DNA of 64,000 nt from Clostridiales bacterium Firm_07 (GTDB taxonomy: Bacteria; Bacillota; Clostridia; Oscillospirales; CAG-272): NCBI GenBank assembly GCA_001604005.1, contig LVAM01000005.1, forward strand, positions 1 to 64,000, given 5' to 3'. The translations under genes were made by a program, and so were the position numbers. Of the stretch, positions 33,511-42,873 are shown in pieces. The notes under the pieces are model-generated. The model saw only the letters and a program-made list of their open reading frames with translations. It searched no databases and was not told the origin of the DNA. The first letter of the stretch is position 1. Each line of letters starts with the position of its first letter.

Positions 33511-34504
33511 ACTCAGTCTCATTATGCCCGTGTATAACGCGGCGAAATTCTTGAAAAGAAGCGTAGACAGCGTTCTGAATCAGACGTTTGACGATTTGGA
33601 ATTGATACTTGTCAACGACGGATCGACGGACGACAGCTTGTCTATCTGCCGCGAGTATGAAAAAAAAGACAAGCGCGTGACCGTGATCGATCAGAAAAAC
33701 GCGGGCGCGGGTCCCGCACGAAACAGAGGTATTGAGGCGGCAACGGGAGAATATTTGGCTTTTCCCGATTCCGACGATTGGTTGGATTTGAACTGCTATG
33801 AGATCTGTTTGAAAAAGATAGAAGAATGCGATGCCGATCTCTTGGTTTTCGGCGTGCGCACCTATGTGCACGGCACTTCCGAAGAAGAGGTGACGGAGAC
33901 CCGAGAGGAAACCGTCTCTCCCGTCTCGTTCCATACGAAAGAAGAATGCAGAGCGAACTGGGTCTCTTTACACAAAAGCTGTAATATGAACTCCCCTTGC
34001 AATAAAATATACAAGCGATCGATCCTCGCGGAAAACGATCTGCGTTTTCCTGACTTGCGGAGAATGCAGGACGGTGTTTTCAATATGTATTATTATGACA
34101 AGATCTCCTCGATCGTGGTGATCGAAGAAAATTTGTTTAATCGCTCTTGGCACACCAACGCTTTTCAAAACAAAAAGCTGCCGAAAGATCTTTTGCGGTG
34201 TGCGATCGCTTACCGTGAAACCGCTCTTTCTTGTCTGAAAAATTGGAACGCAGATCGAATTGAAGGCAAGCGGTTCTTCGATTTACTGTTTTTGGAAACG
34301 ATCCATATGATGGAGTTTATATACGGACCGCAAGATGTGAAACCGATTGCCCTGTATAGGCACATCAAAAACATCAACAACGATCCATACGTGCATCATT
34401 TTTTGCGCGAGTGGAAAAAATCCGGCAATGCGCTACGCAAAAAAGAGCGTTTGATGCTTCACAAATGTAATTTTGCTTTGGCGGTGTGGCGCTATTTCCG
34501 CTGA
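33500..34504 (+). CDS. GT2 glycosyltransferase
   Basis: A 334-residue GT-A enzyme: LSLIMPVYNAAKFLKRSVDSV (split by me as residues 5-25), nucleotide site VNDGSTDDS (about 39-47), GAGPARNRGIEAATGEYLAF and metal site PDSDDW (about 91-96). The C-terminal 230 residues lack membrane helices. Starts inside the previous gene, eleven bases before its stop. Donor unknown. Confidence 0.88.
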   Translation: MKPKLSLIMPVYNAAKFLKRSVDSVLNQTFDDLELILVNDGSTDDSLSICREYEKKDKRVTVIDQKNAGAGPARNRGIEAATGEYLAFPDSDDWLDLNCYEICLKKIEECDADLLVFGVRTYVHGTSEEEVTETREETVSPVSFHTKEECRANWVSLHKSCNMNSPCNKIYKRSILAENDLRFPDLRRMQDGVFNMYYYDKISSIVVIEENLFNRSWHTNAFQNKKLPKDLLRCAIAYRETALSCLKNWNADRIEGKRFFDLLFLETIHMMEFIYGPQDVKPIALYRHIKNINNDPYVHHFLREWKKSGNALRKKERLMLHKCNFALAVWRYFR

Positions 34505-34528
34505 TTATTTTCGATAGGGAGAAGCACG

Positions 34529-35080
34529 ATGTCTTTATTCAGAAAAGTATTTTGCAAACTATCGGGCAGACCGTATTCAGAGAAAGAAGTTGCAGAGTTT
34601 ATGATTTCCGCAATCCGCAAGGGCGGCGGGCAGGTTGGAGAAAACGTAGATATTTATGCGTCGTCTGTCGATCTCGGAGAACCCTATTTAATTTCGATCG
34701 GCAATAATGTAACGTTGTCAGGCGTTAAACTTCTGACACACGATGCCAGCACGAAAAAAGCATTGGGCTATACGAAAGCGGGAAAAGTGCATATCGGCAA
34801 CGATGTTTTTGTTGGTTGGGGCACGATCATTTTGCCCAACACGACCATTGGTAACCGCGTGATCGTTGGTGCCGGATCGGTGGTGGCGAAAAACGTGCCG
34901 GATAACGTGGTGGTTTGCGGCAATCCTTTGCGCGTGATTTGTTCTTATGATGAATACATCGCCAAGAATCAAGACCTGATGGGGCAGTTTCCCGTGATTG
35001 ATCTGTATCCGCGGGACATTATGAACGACGCGGAAAGCAAACAACGTCTGCAAGAGTCGGGTTACGGATATTTACTGTAA
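34529..35080 (+). CDS. Hexapeptide-repeat acyltransferase (WcaF/LacA-like)
   Basis: A 183-residue left-handed beta-helix transferase. A catalytic-type histidine is in [10 protein letters not shown] (about 70-79), and repeats [31 protein letters not shown] lead to the cap [10 protein letters not shown]. Probably O-acetylates the glycan or a precursor. AGGGAG precedes ATG by seven bases. Placed just before the UDP-glucose dehydrogenase gene. Confidence 0.87.
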   Translation: MSLFRKVFCKLSGRPYSEKEVAEFMISAIRKGGGQVGENVDIYASSVDLGEPYLISIGNNVTLSGVKLLTHDASTKKALGYTKAGKVHIGNDVFVGWGTIILPNTTIGNRVIVGAGSVVAKNVPDNVVVCGNPLRVICSYDEYIAKNQDLMGQFPVIDLYPRDIMNDAESKQRLQESGYGYLL

Positions 35081-35103
35081 TTCTAGAAAAGGAAGACATC
35101 AAG

Positions 35104-36342
35104 ATGAATGTTGCAGTAGCAGGAACGGGATATGTGGGGCTTTCACTTTCCGTGTTGCTGGCACAAAAGCACACGGTAACGGCTGTGGATATCCTGTCGG
35201 AGAAAGTGGATCTGATCAATCGACATATTTCCCCGATACAAGACGCGTACATTGAACGATATTTGGCGGAAAAAGAATTGCATCTTACCGCGACGACCGA
35301 CGCCGAGAGCGCGTATCGCACGGCGGAGTTTGTGATCGTGGCGACGCCGACGAACTATGACAGCCAAAAAGGTTTTTTCGATACTTCGTCTGTGGAGTCC
35401 GTAATCCAGACCGTTATGCGGTGCAATCCAAACGCCGTCATCGTGGTTAAATCCACCGTGCCGGTCGGTTTTACCGAACGCGTTCGGAAAGAGATGCATT
35501 GCCGGAACATTTTGTTCAGCCCCGAGTTTTTGCGCGAAAGCAAAGCACTCTATGATAATCTCTATCCTTCGCGCATCGTCGTCGGAACAGACAAAGGTGA
35601 CGCGGCGCTGATGGAGAAGGCACGTGTTTTTGCCGATCTCCTGCGCGAGTGCGCGGAAAAGAAAGACGTTTCCGTTTTCACGATGGGATACACGGAAGCC
35701 GAAGCGGTCAAACTTTTCGCCAACACCTATCTTGCGCTGCGAGTTTCCTATTTTAATGAACTGGATACCTATGCCGAAGCAAAAGGGCTCAACACCAAAG
35801 AGATCATCGACGGCGTTTGCGCCGATCCGCGCATCGGCACGCACTATAATAATCCTTCTTTCGGATACGGTGGTTACTGTCTGCCCAAAGACACCAAACA
35901 GTTGCTTGCCAATTATACGGGCGTACCGGAAAACCTGATCGAGGCCATTGTCAACAGCAATCGCACGAGAAAAGATTTTATCGCCGACCGCGTGTTGGCA
36001 AAAGCGGGATATTACGCGTATAAAGAGCACAATCAATACGACCTCGCCTCGGAGAAACAAGTGACGATCGGCGTGTGGCGGCTGACGATGAAAAAGGATT
36101 CCGACAATTTCCGCCAAAGCGCCATACAGGGTGTGATGAAGCGTCTGAAAGCCAAAGGCGCAACCGTGATCGTATACGAACCGACATTGGAAGACGGAAG
36201 CACTTTCTTTGGCAGCCGTGTGGTCAACGATCCGATAGAATTTAAGAAAAACAGCGATGTGATCTTGGTCAATCGGTATGAAGAAGCCCTTTTTGACGTG
36301 CAGAAAAAAGTATATACAAGAGATCTTTACGGGAGAGATTGA
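35104..36342 (+). CDS. ugd: UDP-glucose 6-dehydrogenase
   Basis: A 412-residue enzyme oxidising UDP-glucose to UDP-glucuronate with two NAD. N-terminal NAD motif [15 protein letters not shown] (about 5-19), [11 protein letters not shown], the central [20 protein letters not shown], and the catalytic cysteine in [15 protein letters not shown] (C about 259). The compact length and ATPTNYD form fit the single-sugar UDP-glucose group and not the HexNAc group found at 43960. Its product makes the glycan acidic. Confidence 0.92.
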   Translation: MNVAVAGTGYVGLSLSVLLAQKHTVTAVDILSEKVDLINRHISPIQDAYIERYLAEKELHLTATTDAESAYRTAEFVIVATPTNYDSQKGFFDTSSVESVIQTVMRCNPNAVIVVKSTVPVGFTERVRKEMHCRNILFSPEFLRESKALYDNLYPSRIVVGTDKGDAALMEKARVFADLLRECAEKKDVSVFTMGYTEAEAVKLFANTYLALRVSYFNELDTYAEAKGLNTKEIIDGVCADPRIGTHYNNPSFGYGGYCLPKDTKQLLANYTGVPENLIEAIVNSNRTRKDFIADRVLAKAGYYAYKEHNQYDLASEKQVTIGVWRLTMKKDSDNFRQSAIQGVMKRLKAKGATVIVYEPTLEDGSTFFGSRVVNDPIEFKKNSDVILVNRYEEALFDVQKKVYTRDLYGRD

Positions 36343-36345
36343 TCG

Positions 36346-37485
36346 GTGAAAAAGATTTTGTTCGTTGTGCACGCATTCCGAACGGGGGGCGTGAGCACGG
36401 TCCTGACCAACATTGCCAACGGACTTTGTCGGCGCGGATACGATATCACGATCTGCGTGACCTCCGATGATGTGTCCGGCGCGGGAGATCTTTTGCCGGA
36501 GATCAAACTGCGGCATCGGGATGAGCCGCACCTCGGACTTTTGCGAAAAATTCCGTACGTACGGAATTTTTACGAATCCGGTATGTGGTCGAAAAGACAG
36601 TCTCCGCGCAAGTTGTATCGGTATTTTGTCGGCGGCAAAGAGCGATACGACGTGGAAATCGCCTTCTTTTTCGGAAGACCGCTGAAAGCGGTTTACGGAT
36701 CAAAAAATGATCGCGCGCGGAAAATTCTCTTTGTACACAGCGACTATAAAGGCCTTGGGAAAGGTATTTATATGGGTTTTCGGCAGGAAGAAGAAGCCAA
36801 ACGTGCCTATCGATTCTTTGATAAAGTCGTGTGCGTGACCAACGGTGTAAAAACCTCTTTCGTTGACACGATCGGGCGGCAAGATGGCGTTGAGGTGATT
36901 TACAATCTCAACGATTGTGAAAAGATAAAAGTCCTCTCCCGGCAAGAGATCGCGGCAAAGCGCGTTGAATTTACATTTGTGTGTGTCAGCAGGTTATCCG
37001 CCGAAAAGGGGATCGCGCGGGTGTTGGAAAGCGCCGCGAAACTGAACGACGAAGGCTTTGCCTTTGATGTCTGGATCGTGGGCGACGGCCCGGAACGGGC
37101 GCGCTTGGAGCAATATGCGGCTCGCTGCCGATTGCAAAACGTTACCTTTTACGGAAATCAGAAAAATCCGTATCCGTTCATTGCGAATGCCGATATGTTG
37201 GTGTGTCCCTCGCTGACAGAAGCGTACGGTTTGTCGATTTCGGAAGCGTTTATCCTGCACAAACCGATTTTGGCGACAGACTGCACGGGTCCGCGAGAAC
37301 TGCTTAATGGCGGAGAATACGGTGTTTTGGTGCCAAATGATCCGGACGCCGTGTGCGATGGCATGAAGCGCATTTTGCAGGACGCCGCGTATTATGAGCA
37401 CTATTGCCGCAAGGCAGAAGAAAGAAGCGCGTTTTTTGACGCAGACCATATTATGCAGGAGATAGAGAGATTGATCAATGAGTAA
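36346..37485 (+). CDS. GT4 glycosyltransferase
   Basis: A 379-residue GT-B enzyme with a GTG start nine bases after GGGAGA. VHAFRTGGVSTVLTNIANGL opens the acceptor domain. The donor domain has FVCVSRLSAEKGIARVLESA (about 211-230), VTFYGNQKNPYPFI and E-x7-E in TEAYGLSISEAFILHKP (about 289-305). A 26-base perfect palindrome lies inside the gene at 36546-36571. Overlaps the next gene by eight bases. Donor unknown. Confidence 0.88.
   Translation: MKKILFVVHAFRTGGVSTVLTNIANGLCRRGYDITICVTSDDVSGAGDLLPEIKLRHRDEPHLGLLRKIPYVRNFYESGMWSKRQSPRKLYRYFVGGKERYDVEIAFFFGRPLKAVYGSKNDRARKILFVHSDYKGLGKGIYMGFRQEEEAKRAYRFFDKVVCVTNGVKTSFVDTIGRQDGVEVIYNLNDCEKIKVLSRQEIAAKRVEFTFVCVSRLSAEKGIARVLESAAKLNDEGFAFDVWIVGDGPERARLEQYAARCRLQNVTFYGNQKNPYPFIANADMLVCPSLTEAYGLSISEAFILHKPILATDCTGPRELLNGGEYGVLVPNDPDAVCDGMKRILQDAAYYEHYCRKAEERSAFFDADHIMQEIERLINE
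36546..36571. repeat. Perfect 26-base palindrome inside a glycosyltransferase gene
   Basis: Arms 36546-36558 and 36559-36571 are exact reverse complements, beginning with five As and ending with five Ts around a GTACGTAC centre. As RNA it would fold to a stem of about eleven pairs with a U run, like an intrinsic terminator, within coding sequence about 200 bases after the start codon. A chance origin cannot be excluded. Confidence 0.7.
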
Positions 37486-38680
37486 CATTCTTGTTTTGAC
37501 CGACAGGATCCCCCCCGAGCATTCGGCAACGGGCAGGCTGATTTATCATATTGCCCGGGAACTTGGCAAAACGCAGACGGTTTTTCTGGTTTGCCTTTGC
37601 GACGCAGTTTCGGATGCGGGGGAAACTTCATTGCATATTTGCCCCGTGGTCAGTCGATACGGCAAATATCGCGCGTTGACAAAGAAAGCCGCCGCGGCGC
37701 GCGGTGTGCAAAAACTTTTCTATAAAATATGGTATCATCTGTATTATCGCTACGCAAAAAAGAAAGGTCTCAGCGATGTTTTCAGCCATCGCAAGGCCCT
37801 GATGCGGCAATGTTGCCGTCTGATGCGCGCGCACAACGTCGGCACGATCATTTCTTCTTCCAATCCTTTTGAAAATCAAATGATTGCGCACGCCGTGTGG
37901 AAGAAACACCCGAGCGCCAAATGGTATCCGTATATGATGGATTCCAGTCGAAACAACGCGGTGCGCGCTGTTCCGGAAACGGTGGAAAAGCAACTCTTTT
38001 CTCACGCCGAAAAGATCGTGATCGTGCCTGCCATTTTGTTCGATCAAAACTTTTGCGGAGATTATGCCGATAAAATTTGCGTTCTGGATTTGCCGATCGT
38101 TCCCGTGCAAACACACGACGTGCATCGAGACGACGGGAAAGTGCGCCTCATTTACGCGGGGCTCTTTTATCCCGAGATCCGTAGCCCCGAGCATCTTTTC
38201 AGGTTGCTTGAAAAACTGCCGGAGAACTACGAATTGGAAGTTTACGGCGGCGGATGTCAGGATATTGTCAAGATATATCGGCAAGAGCTCGGAGAGCGGT
38301 TGCGGGTAAACGGTTTTGTGTCGCCCGCCGTGCTGAATGAAAAGACCGCCGAGAGCGATATTCTCGTCAACATCGGCAACACCATTCTCAATCAGGTGTC
38401 CAGCAAAGTGTATGATCTTGTCGCCTGTGGAAAACCGATTTTGAATTTCTACCAAAACGCCCAGGATATAAGCCTGGAACATGTCAAAGAATATCCGTTG
38501 CTCGGCGTATTTGAATACCGTACGGCGGAAGACAACGCCAACGCCATCGTAAGTTTTTGTGAAACGAACAAAGGGAAGGCTCTTTCCTATGAGGAAGCGA
38601 CAGGCAGTATGCAGGACAAACGGCTTTCCGCTGTCGCTCAAAGATTAAGCAAAATTTTAAATTTGGAAGAAGAACAATGA
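37478..38680 (+). CDS. Glycosyltransferase, GT-B fold (GT4-like)
   Basis: A 400-residue protein. N-terminal LVLTDRIPPEHSATGRLIYHIA and TIISSSNPFENQMIAH; C-terminal domain RLIYAGLFYPEIRSPEHLF (about 223-241), LRVNGFVSPAVLNEKTAESDILVNIGN and the donor-site SSKVYDLVACGKPILNFYQ (about 307-325). The E-x7-E pair is missing, as in several FPSK-type members. Coupled to both neighbours by short overlaps. Donor unknown. Confidence 0.8.
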   Translation: MSNILVLTDRIPPEHSATGRLIYHIARELGKTQTVFLVCLCDAVSDAGETSLHICPVVSRYGKYRALTKKAAAARGVQKLFYKIWYHLYYRYAKKKGLSDVFSHRKALMRQCCRLMRAHNVGTIISSSNPFENQMIAHAVWKKHPSAKWYPYMMDSSRNNAVRAVPETVEKQLFSHAEKIVIVPAILFDQNFCGDYADKICVLDLPIVPVQTHDVHRDDGKVRLIYAGLFYPEIRSPEHLFRLLEKLPENYELEVYGGGCQDIVKIYRQELGERLRVNGFVSPAVLNEKTAESDILVNIGNTILNQVSSKVYDLVACGKPILNFYQNAQDISLEHVKEYPLLGVFEYRTAEDNANAIVSFCETNKGKALSYEEATGSMQDKRLSAVAQRLSKILNLEEEQ

Positions 38681-39750
38681 TCAGTGTTATCGTACCGGTT
38701 TATAATGCCGAACCGTATTTGCGGCGATGTGTAGATTCCGTTCTGCGGCAAACGTACGCCGACTTTGAGTTGCTGCTTGTCGACGACGGATCAACCGACA
38801 AAAGCGGGGAGATCTGCTCCGCGTATGCCGAGAAAGACGCGCGCGTGCGGTATTTCCGCAAACCAAACGAGGGACCCGGTCCCACAAGACTTTATGGTGT
38901 CCAACAATCGCGAGGAGAGTATATGTTTTTTCTCGATAGCGATGATTATCTTTCCGACGACGCCTTTGAAACTTTGCTTGGCGCGTTTTCGGAAACGGTT
39001 GACGTGGTGATCGGACAACATAAGCGCTTTGCCGAGCGGGGAGAACCGAAACAAGTCGTTTTTCCCGAGGGTGTGTTGGATTTTCAAAAAGACGACAAGC
39101 AGGGGCTTTTTGATCTGATACTTCGCAGAGGACACCACGGCGGGTTGGAATTGTGGAACAAATTGTTTCGCGGTTCCGTCGTCAAAAGTGCTTGTACGCT
39201 CCCGATCGACTTGATGTTCGGTGAAGATGTTTTATATACGCTTTCGATCTTCCTGCGCTGCCGACAAGCCGTTTTCATCGGAGAGACTACCTATTATTAT
39301 GAGTACAAAGATAATTCCCTTGCGCGAAACACGGCGGCAAGAATGGAATTGCCGCGTTTTGCCGCGGAGTTGACGCGATTGGAGGACGAGATCTGTAAGG
39401 AGCCGATAGATCATATGCTCTACCCCATCGTGGTTTACCAGATCATCAAGATTGCGCTCAGTCGATATGCGCTGCCGGGAGAAGGTTTGGAGCGTTTGAC
39501 GGAAGACGTGGGCAAGATCCATTCAACGAAAATAACGGAGTGCGCGCGCCGATATCTCAAAAACAGAAAGTATTTCCGAAAAAGATTCGGCCGCCATAAA
39601 GGCGACGAGGCACTGGCGACCTGTATATTCAAGATGATCCGCACCGGCGACGTTTGGTACTATACCAAACTGTATCCTGCTATGATCGAACCGCAAAAGC
39701 AAAGACGATATATTATAAAAGCATATGTAAAGAGGTTTTTAAGAAAATGA
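38677..39750 (+). CDS. GT2 glycosyltransferase
   Basis: A 357-residue GT-A enzyme: ISVIVPVYNAEPYLRRCVDS, nucleotide site VDDGSTDKS (about 35-43), RGEYMFF and metal site LDSDDY (about 86-91). The C-terminal half is helical without membrane segments. Overlaps the preceding gene and the ABC permease gene by four bases each (ATGA), so it is tightly coupled to the exporter. Confidence 0.88.
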   Translation: MISVIVPVYNAEPYLRRCVDSVLRQTYADFELLLVDDGSTDKSGEICSAYAEKDARVRYFRKPNEGPGPTRLYGVQQSRGEYMFFLDSDDYLSDDAFETLLGAFSETVDVVIGQHKRFAERGEPKQVVFPEGVLDFQKDDKQGLFDLILRRGHHGGLELWNKLFRGSVVKSACTLPIDLMFGEDVLYTLSIFLRCRQAVFIGETTYYYEYKDNSLARNTAARMELPRFAAELTRLEDEICKEPIDHMLYPIVVYQIIKIALSRYALPGEGLERLTEDVGKIHSTKITECARRYLKNRKYFRKRFGRHKGDEALATCIFKMIRTGDVWYYTKLYPAMIEPQKQRRYIIKAYVKRFLRK

Positions 39751-40610
39751 GTCAACCAACCGTTCAAAAACAACAATTTGATGTTTGTATCACTGCAAAG
39801 CACAAGCCTTTCGATTTGCATTTACGGGAAGTGCGCAAGTACAAAGATCTCATTTGGCTGTTTGTGCAGCGAGATATCAAAACCAAATACAAACAGACCG
39901 TTTTGGGGCCTTTATGGTTTGTCATTCAACCGCTTCTTGCCTCGGTGATCCATACGCTCGTCTTTGGGCAGATCGCGGGATTGTCGACCGACGGTGTTCC
40001 GCAATACCTGTTCTACTTGGCGGGTTCTGTCAGTTGGGGATTGTTTTCCGCCGCGTTGACGACCACGTCCAATACCTTTGTCGGAAACGCAAGCGTTTTC
40101 GGAAAGGTGTATTTCCCACGGCTTACAACGCCCATTGCCACTTCCATTACGCAAATTTTCAATTTTGCGATCCAATTCGGCATATTCCTTGTGATGTCTC
40201 TGATTTTCTTCCTGTCGGGTGAAACGTTCAGAGTGACGTGGTATGCGTTTTTAACGCCGCTTCTCGTCTTGCAGTTAACGCTTCTCGGTATGGGCTTCGG
40301 CATCATTATTTCGTCTCTGACTACAAAATACAGAGACCTGCAAGTGCTTGTCAGTTTCGGTGTGCAACTGTGGATGTACATCACGCCTGTCGTGTATAGC
40401 TCAAACTCGATCGGCAAAGGGAAGCTTTATACGTTGATGATGCTCAACCCGGTGTCTCCCGCGATCGAGATCTTCAAATACGGTTGGCTTGGCGCCGGTG
40501 CCACGCCGTGGCTTTACTGGGGCATCAGTTGGATCACCACCTTTGTCGTTTTGTTCCTCGGCGTTTTGATATTCAACAAAATCGAAAAGAATTTTATGGA
40601 TACGGTGTAA
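39747..40610 (+). CDS. Polysaccharide ABC exporter, permease (Wzm/TagG type)
   Basis: A 287-residue ABC-2 permease. After a cytoplasmic N-terminus with the interface helix (KDLIWLFVQRDIKTKYKQTVLGP, residues about 31-53) come six transmembrane helices. The PLWFVIQPLL and LNPVSPAIEIFKYGWLG segments are typical of O-antigen and teichoic-acid exporters. It pairs with the ATPase gene nine bases downstream. The ATG at 39747 has GAGG at a long distance, but translational coupling is likely. Confidence 0.92.
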   Translation: MSQPTVQKQQFDVCITAKHKPFDLHLREVRKYKDLIWLFVQRDIKTKYKQTVLGPLWFVIQPLLASVIHTLVFGQIAGLSTDGVPQYLFYLAGSVSWGLFSAALTTTSNTFVGNASVFGKVYFPRLTTPIATSITQIFNFAIQFGIFLVMSLIFFLSGETFRVTWYAFLTPLLVLQLTLLGMGFGIIISSLTTKYRDLQVLVSFGVQLWMYITPVVYSSNSIGKGKLYTLMMLNPVSPAIEIFKYGWLGAGATPWLYWGISWITTFVVLFLGVLIFNKIEKNFMDTV

Positions 40611-40619
40611 GAGGCGGAT

Positions 40620-41891
40620 ATGGAAGAAAAAGAAATTGCATTGCAAATTACAAATCTGAAAAAACGCTATCGCCTCGGCGTCATCGGCGGCGGAACTTTG
40701 CGGGGAGACTTGCAGAGTTGGTGGGCGCGCGTGCGTCATAAGGAGGATCCGAACTCCAAAATCGGCGCGCGAAAACACGAAAAAAACGAAACCTTTATGG
40801 CGCTCAACGGCATTGATCTAACAGTGTATAAGGGAGAGCGGCTCGGTATTATCGGACACAACGGCGCCGGAAAATCCACACTGTTGAAACTCTTGTCGCG
40901 TGTGACCGGTCCCACGGAAGGCGAGATTTGCATCAACGGCAGAATTTCCAGTATGTTGGAAGTGGGGACAGGTTTCAACCCTGAGTTGACGGGGCGGGAA
41001 AACGCGTACCTCAACGGTGCCATTCTCGGTATGACCAAAGTCGAAGTGGATCGGAAGATCGATCAGATCATTGATTTTTCCGAGGTTCGACAGTTTATCG
41101 ACACGCCGGTTAAGCGTTATTCCTCGGGCATGTATGTCAAACTTGCCTTTGCCGTTGCCGCGCACCTTGATAGCGAGATCCTCATTATGGACGAAGTGCT
41201 GGCAGTGGGCGATATGAAGTTTCAACAAAAATGCCTGCAAAAAATGAGCGACGTCTCCAAGCAGGAAGGCCGCACCATTTTGTATGTCAGCCACAACATG
41301 AACACCATCCGACAATTGTGCGATCGTTGTATCGTGATGGATCACGGCAAGATCGTTTTTTCCGGCGACGTGGAAACCGCCATCGATCTGTATTTGGATA
41401 TGAAAGCCGTCGATGCGTGTTCGATCGATTATATGGAAAAGCCGGATCTTCGTATCGGCAAGAGCAAGCAAATGGCGTTGCAATCGGTATCTTTTTTGGA
41501 TAAAAACGATTGCCTGTTTTCCAGAAGAGAGCCGATCAAAATGCACTTTGAATGGGCAAATCAAGAGAATATTGAAAATCTTTGTTTGCGCACCGAGATT
41601 TTGACGCGGGACAAAACGCCTGTCGGAACGACCTTTGTCTACAATTTTTACACGGGTAAACAGGGAGAACGTGCAGCGTGTGATATGCAAATGGATCTGT
41701 CTTCTCTCGTGGCGGGCAGATACGCGATGCGGTATACGTTCTTTTATGTCAATTCTTTCGGGCAATATATCAATGTCGACAATCTTAACGGTCTTTCTTT
41801 TGACATTGCTCCGGATGAAGGGGACATTCTTTGGGATCGCAAAAACTGGGGAAGCATTGAGCTCCCGCCTTCCGTTGTACTCTCAAAATAA
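40620..41891 (+). CDS. Polysaccharide ABC exporter, ATPase with C-terminal glycan-binding-like domain (Wzt type)
   Basis: A 423-residue ATPase. Walker A GHNGAGKST (about 79-87), Q-loop region EVGTGFNPELTGREN, signature KRYSSGM, Walker B ILIMDEVL and the H-loop SHNMNTI. Residues after about 285 form a beta-rich domain like the C-terminal part of Wzt, which in known O-antigen exporters recognises a terminal modification of the finished chain. TagH-type ATPases for teichoic acid lack this type of domain, so export here may depend on recognising glycan ends. GAGGCGG before ATG is short-spaced. Confidence 0.9.
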   Translation: MEEKEIALQITNLKKRYRLGVIGGGTLRGDLQSWWARVRHKEDPNSKIGARKHEKNETFMALNGIDLTVYKGERLGIIGHNGAGKSTLLKLLSRVTGPTEGEICINGRISSMLEVGTGFNPELTGRENAYLNGAILGMTKVEVDRKIDQIIDFSEVRQFIDTPVKRYSSGMYVKLAFAVAAHLDSEILIMDEVLAVGDMKFQQKCLQKMSDVSKQEGRTILYVSHNMNTIRQLCDRCIVMDHGKIVFSGDVETAIDLYLDMKAVDACSIDYMEKPDLRIGKSKQMALQSVSFLDKNDCLFSRREPIKMHFEWANQENIENLCLRTEILTRDKTPVGTTFVYNFYTGKQGERAACDMQMDLSSLVAGRYAMRYTFFYVNSFGQYINVDNLNGLSFDIAPDEGDILWDRKNWGSIELPPSVVLSK

Positions 41892-41919
41892 ACGCATTTG
41901 ACTGATAAAGGAGATTTTT

Positions 41920-42858
41920 ATGAAAGCGCTTGTCACCGGTGGAGCGGGATTTATCGGCTCCAACATTGTGAAAAAACTGTTGCGGGAAGGACACGAAGTC
42001 AAGGTTTTTGACAACTTATCCTCGGGATATCGCATCAATATCGAAGAACATATCCAAAAAGGCGAAGTGGAGTTTTTCGAGGGGGATGTGCGCGACGCCG
42101 AGGCACTGGAAAAGGCGATGCACGGCGTAGATCGGGTGTTTCATCTTGCCGCCTGCGTCGGCAGACAAAAATCCATCGACAACCCGATTCTTGATTCTTC
42201 CACCAATTTGCTCGGCACGGTCAACGTGCTGGAAGCGATGAGAAAGAACGGCGTGCCGAAGGTAGTGTATTCTTCTTCCGCCGCGATGTTCGGAGAGTTG
42301 CTTACGCCCACAATTGATGAAAATCACCCGCAAAACGCCGACTCGCCTTACGGCGTCAGCAAGCTTGCCGCAGAGAAAATGATCCTTGCCTGGGCCGGCA
42401 TTTACAAAGAGATCGACGGTGTGTGTTTGCGATATTTCAACATTTACGGAGTCAATCAACGGTTTGATCTCTATGGCAACGTGATCCCGATCTTTGCTAA
42501 AAGAATCTACGCCGGTGAACCGATCACCATTTACGGCGACGGCACGCAAACGCGCGATTTCGTCAACGTGCGGGACGTTGCCCGCGCCAATTATATTGCC
42601 GCGACAAGCGACGTCGGCACCGATGTTTTCAACCTCGGCAGCGGCAGTAGCATTACCATCAACGAACTGGCGCGGCGAATGATCGAAATCAGCGGAAAGA
42701 AGACTGAAATCATCTATGCACCCGAGCGTCCCGCCGACGTCAAGCATTGCAAAGCAAACGCCGAAAAAGCCAAAAAAGTATTGGGCTTTGCGGCGGAAGT
42801 TTCGCTTGAAGACGGCCTTGACGAGTATATGAAATGGTTTTCCAACCATTGTATATAA
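41920..42858 (+). CDS. Nucleotide-sugar 4-epimerase (GalE/WbpP-like SDR)
   Basis: A 312-residue extended SDR: NAD loop VTGGAGFIGSNIV (about 5-17), FHLAACVGRQKSIDNP, VYSSSAAMFGE (catalytic Ser), YGVSKLAAEK (YxxxK about 147-151), and GDGTQTRDFVNVRDVARA (about 206-223). Likely interconverts UDP-sugars such as glucose/galactose, their HexNAc forms or uronates. AAAGGAG precedes the ATG by six bases. The exact substrate is not determinable here. Confidence 0.87.
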   Translation: MKALVTGGAGFIGSNIVKKLLREGHEVKVFDNLSSGYRINIEEHIQKGEVEFFEGDVRDAEALEKAMHGVDRVFHLAACVGRQKSIDNPILDSSTNLLGTVNVLEAMRKNGVPKVVYSSSAAMFGELLTPTIDENHPQNADSPYGVSKLAAEKMILAWAGIYKEIDGVCLRYFNIYGVNQRFDLYGNVIPIFAKRIYAGEPITIYGDGTQTRDFVNVRDVARANYIAATSDVGTDVFNLGSGSSITINELARRMIEISGKKTEIIYAPERPADVKHCKANAEKAKKVLGFAAEVSLEDGLDEYMKWFSNHCI

Positions 42859-42873
42859 AGAAAGGAACACAAT

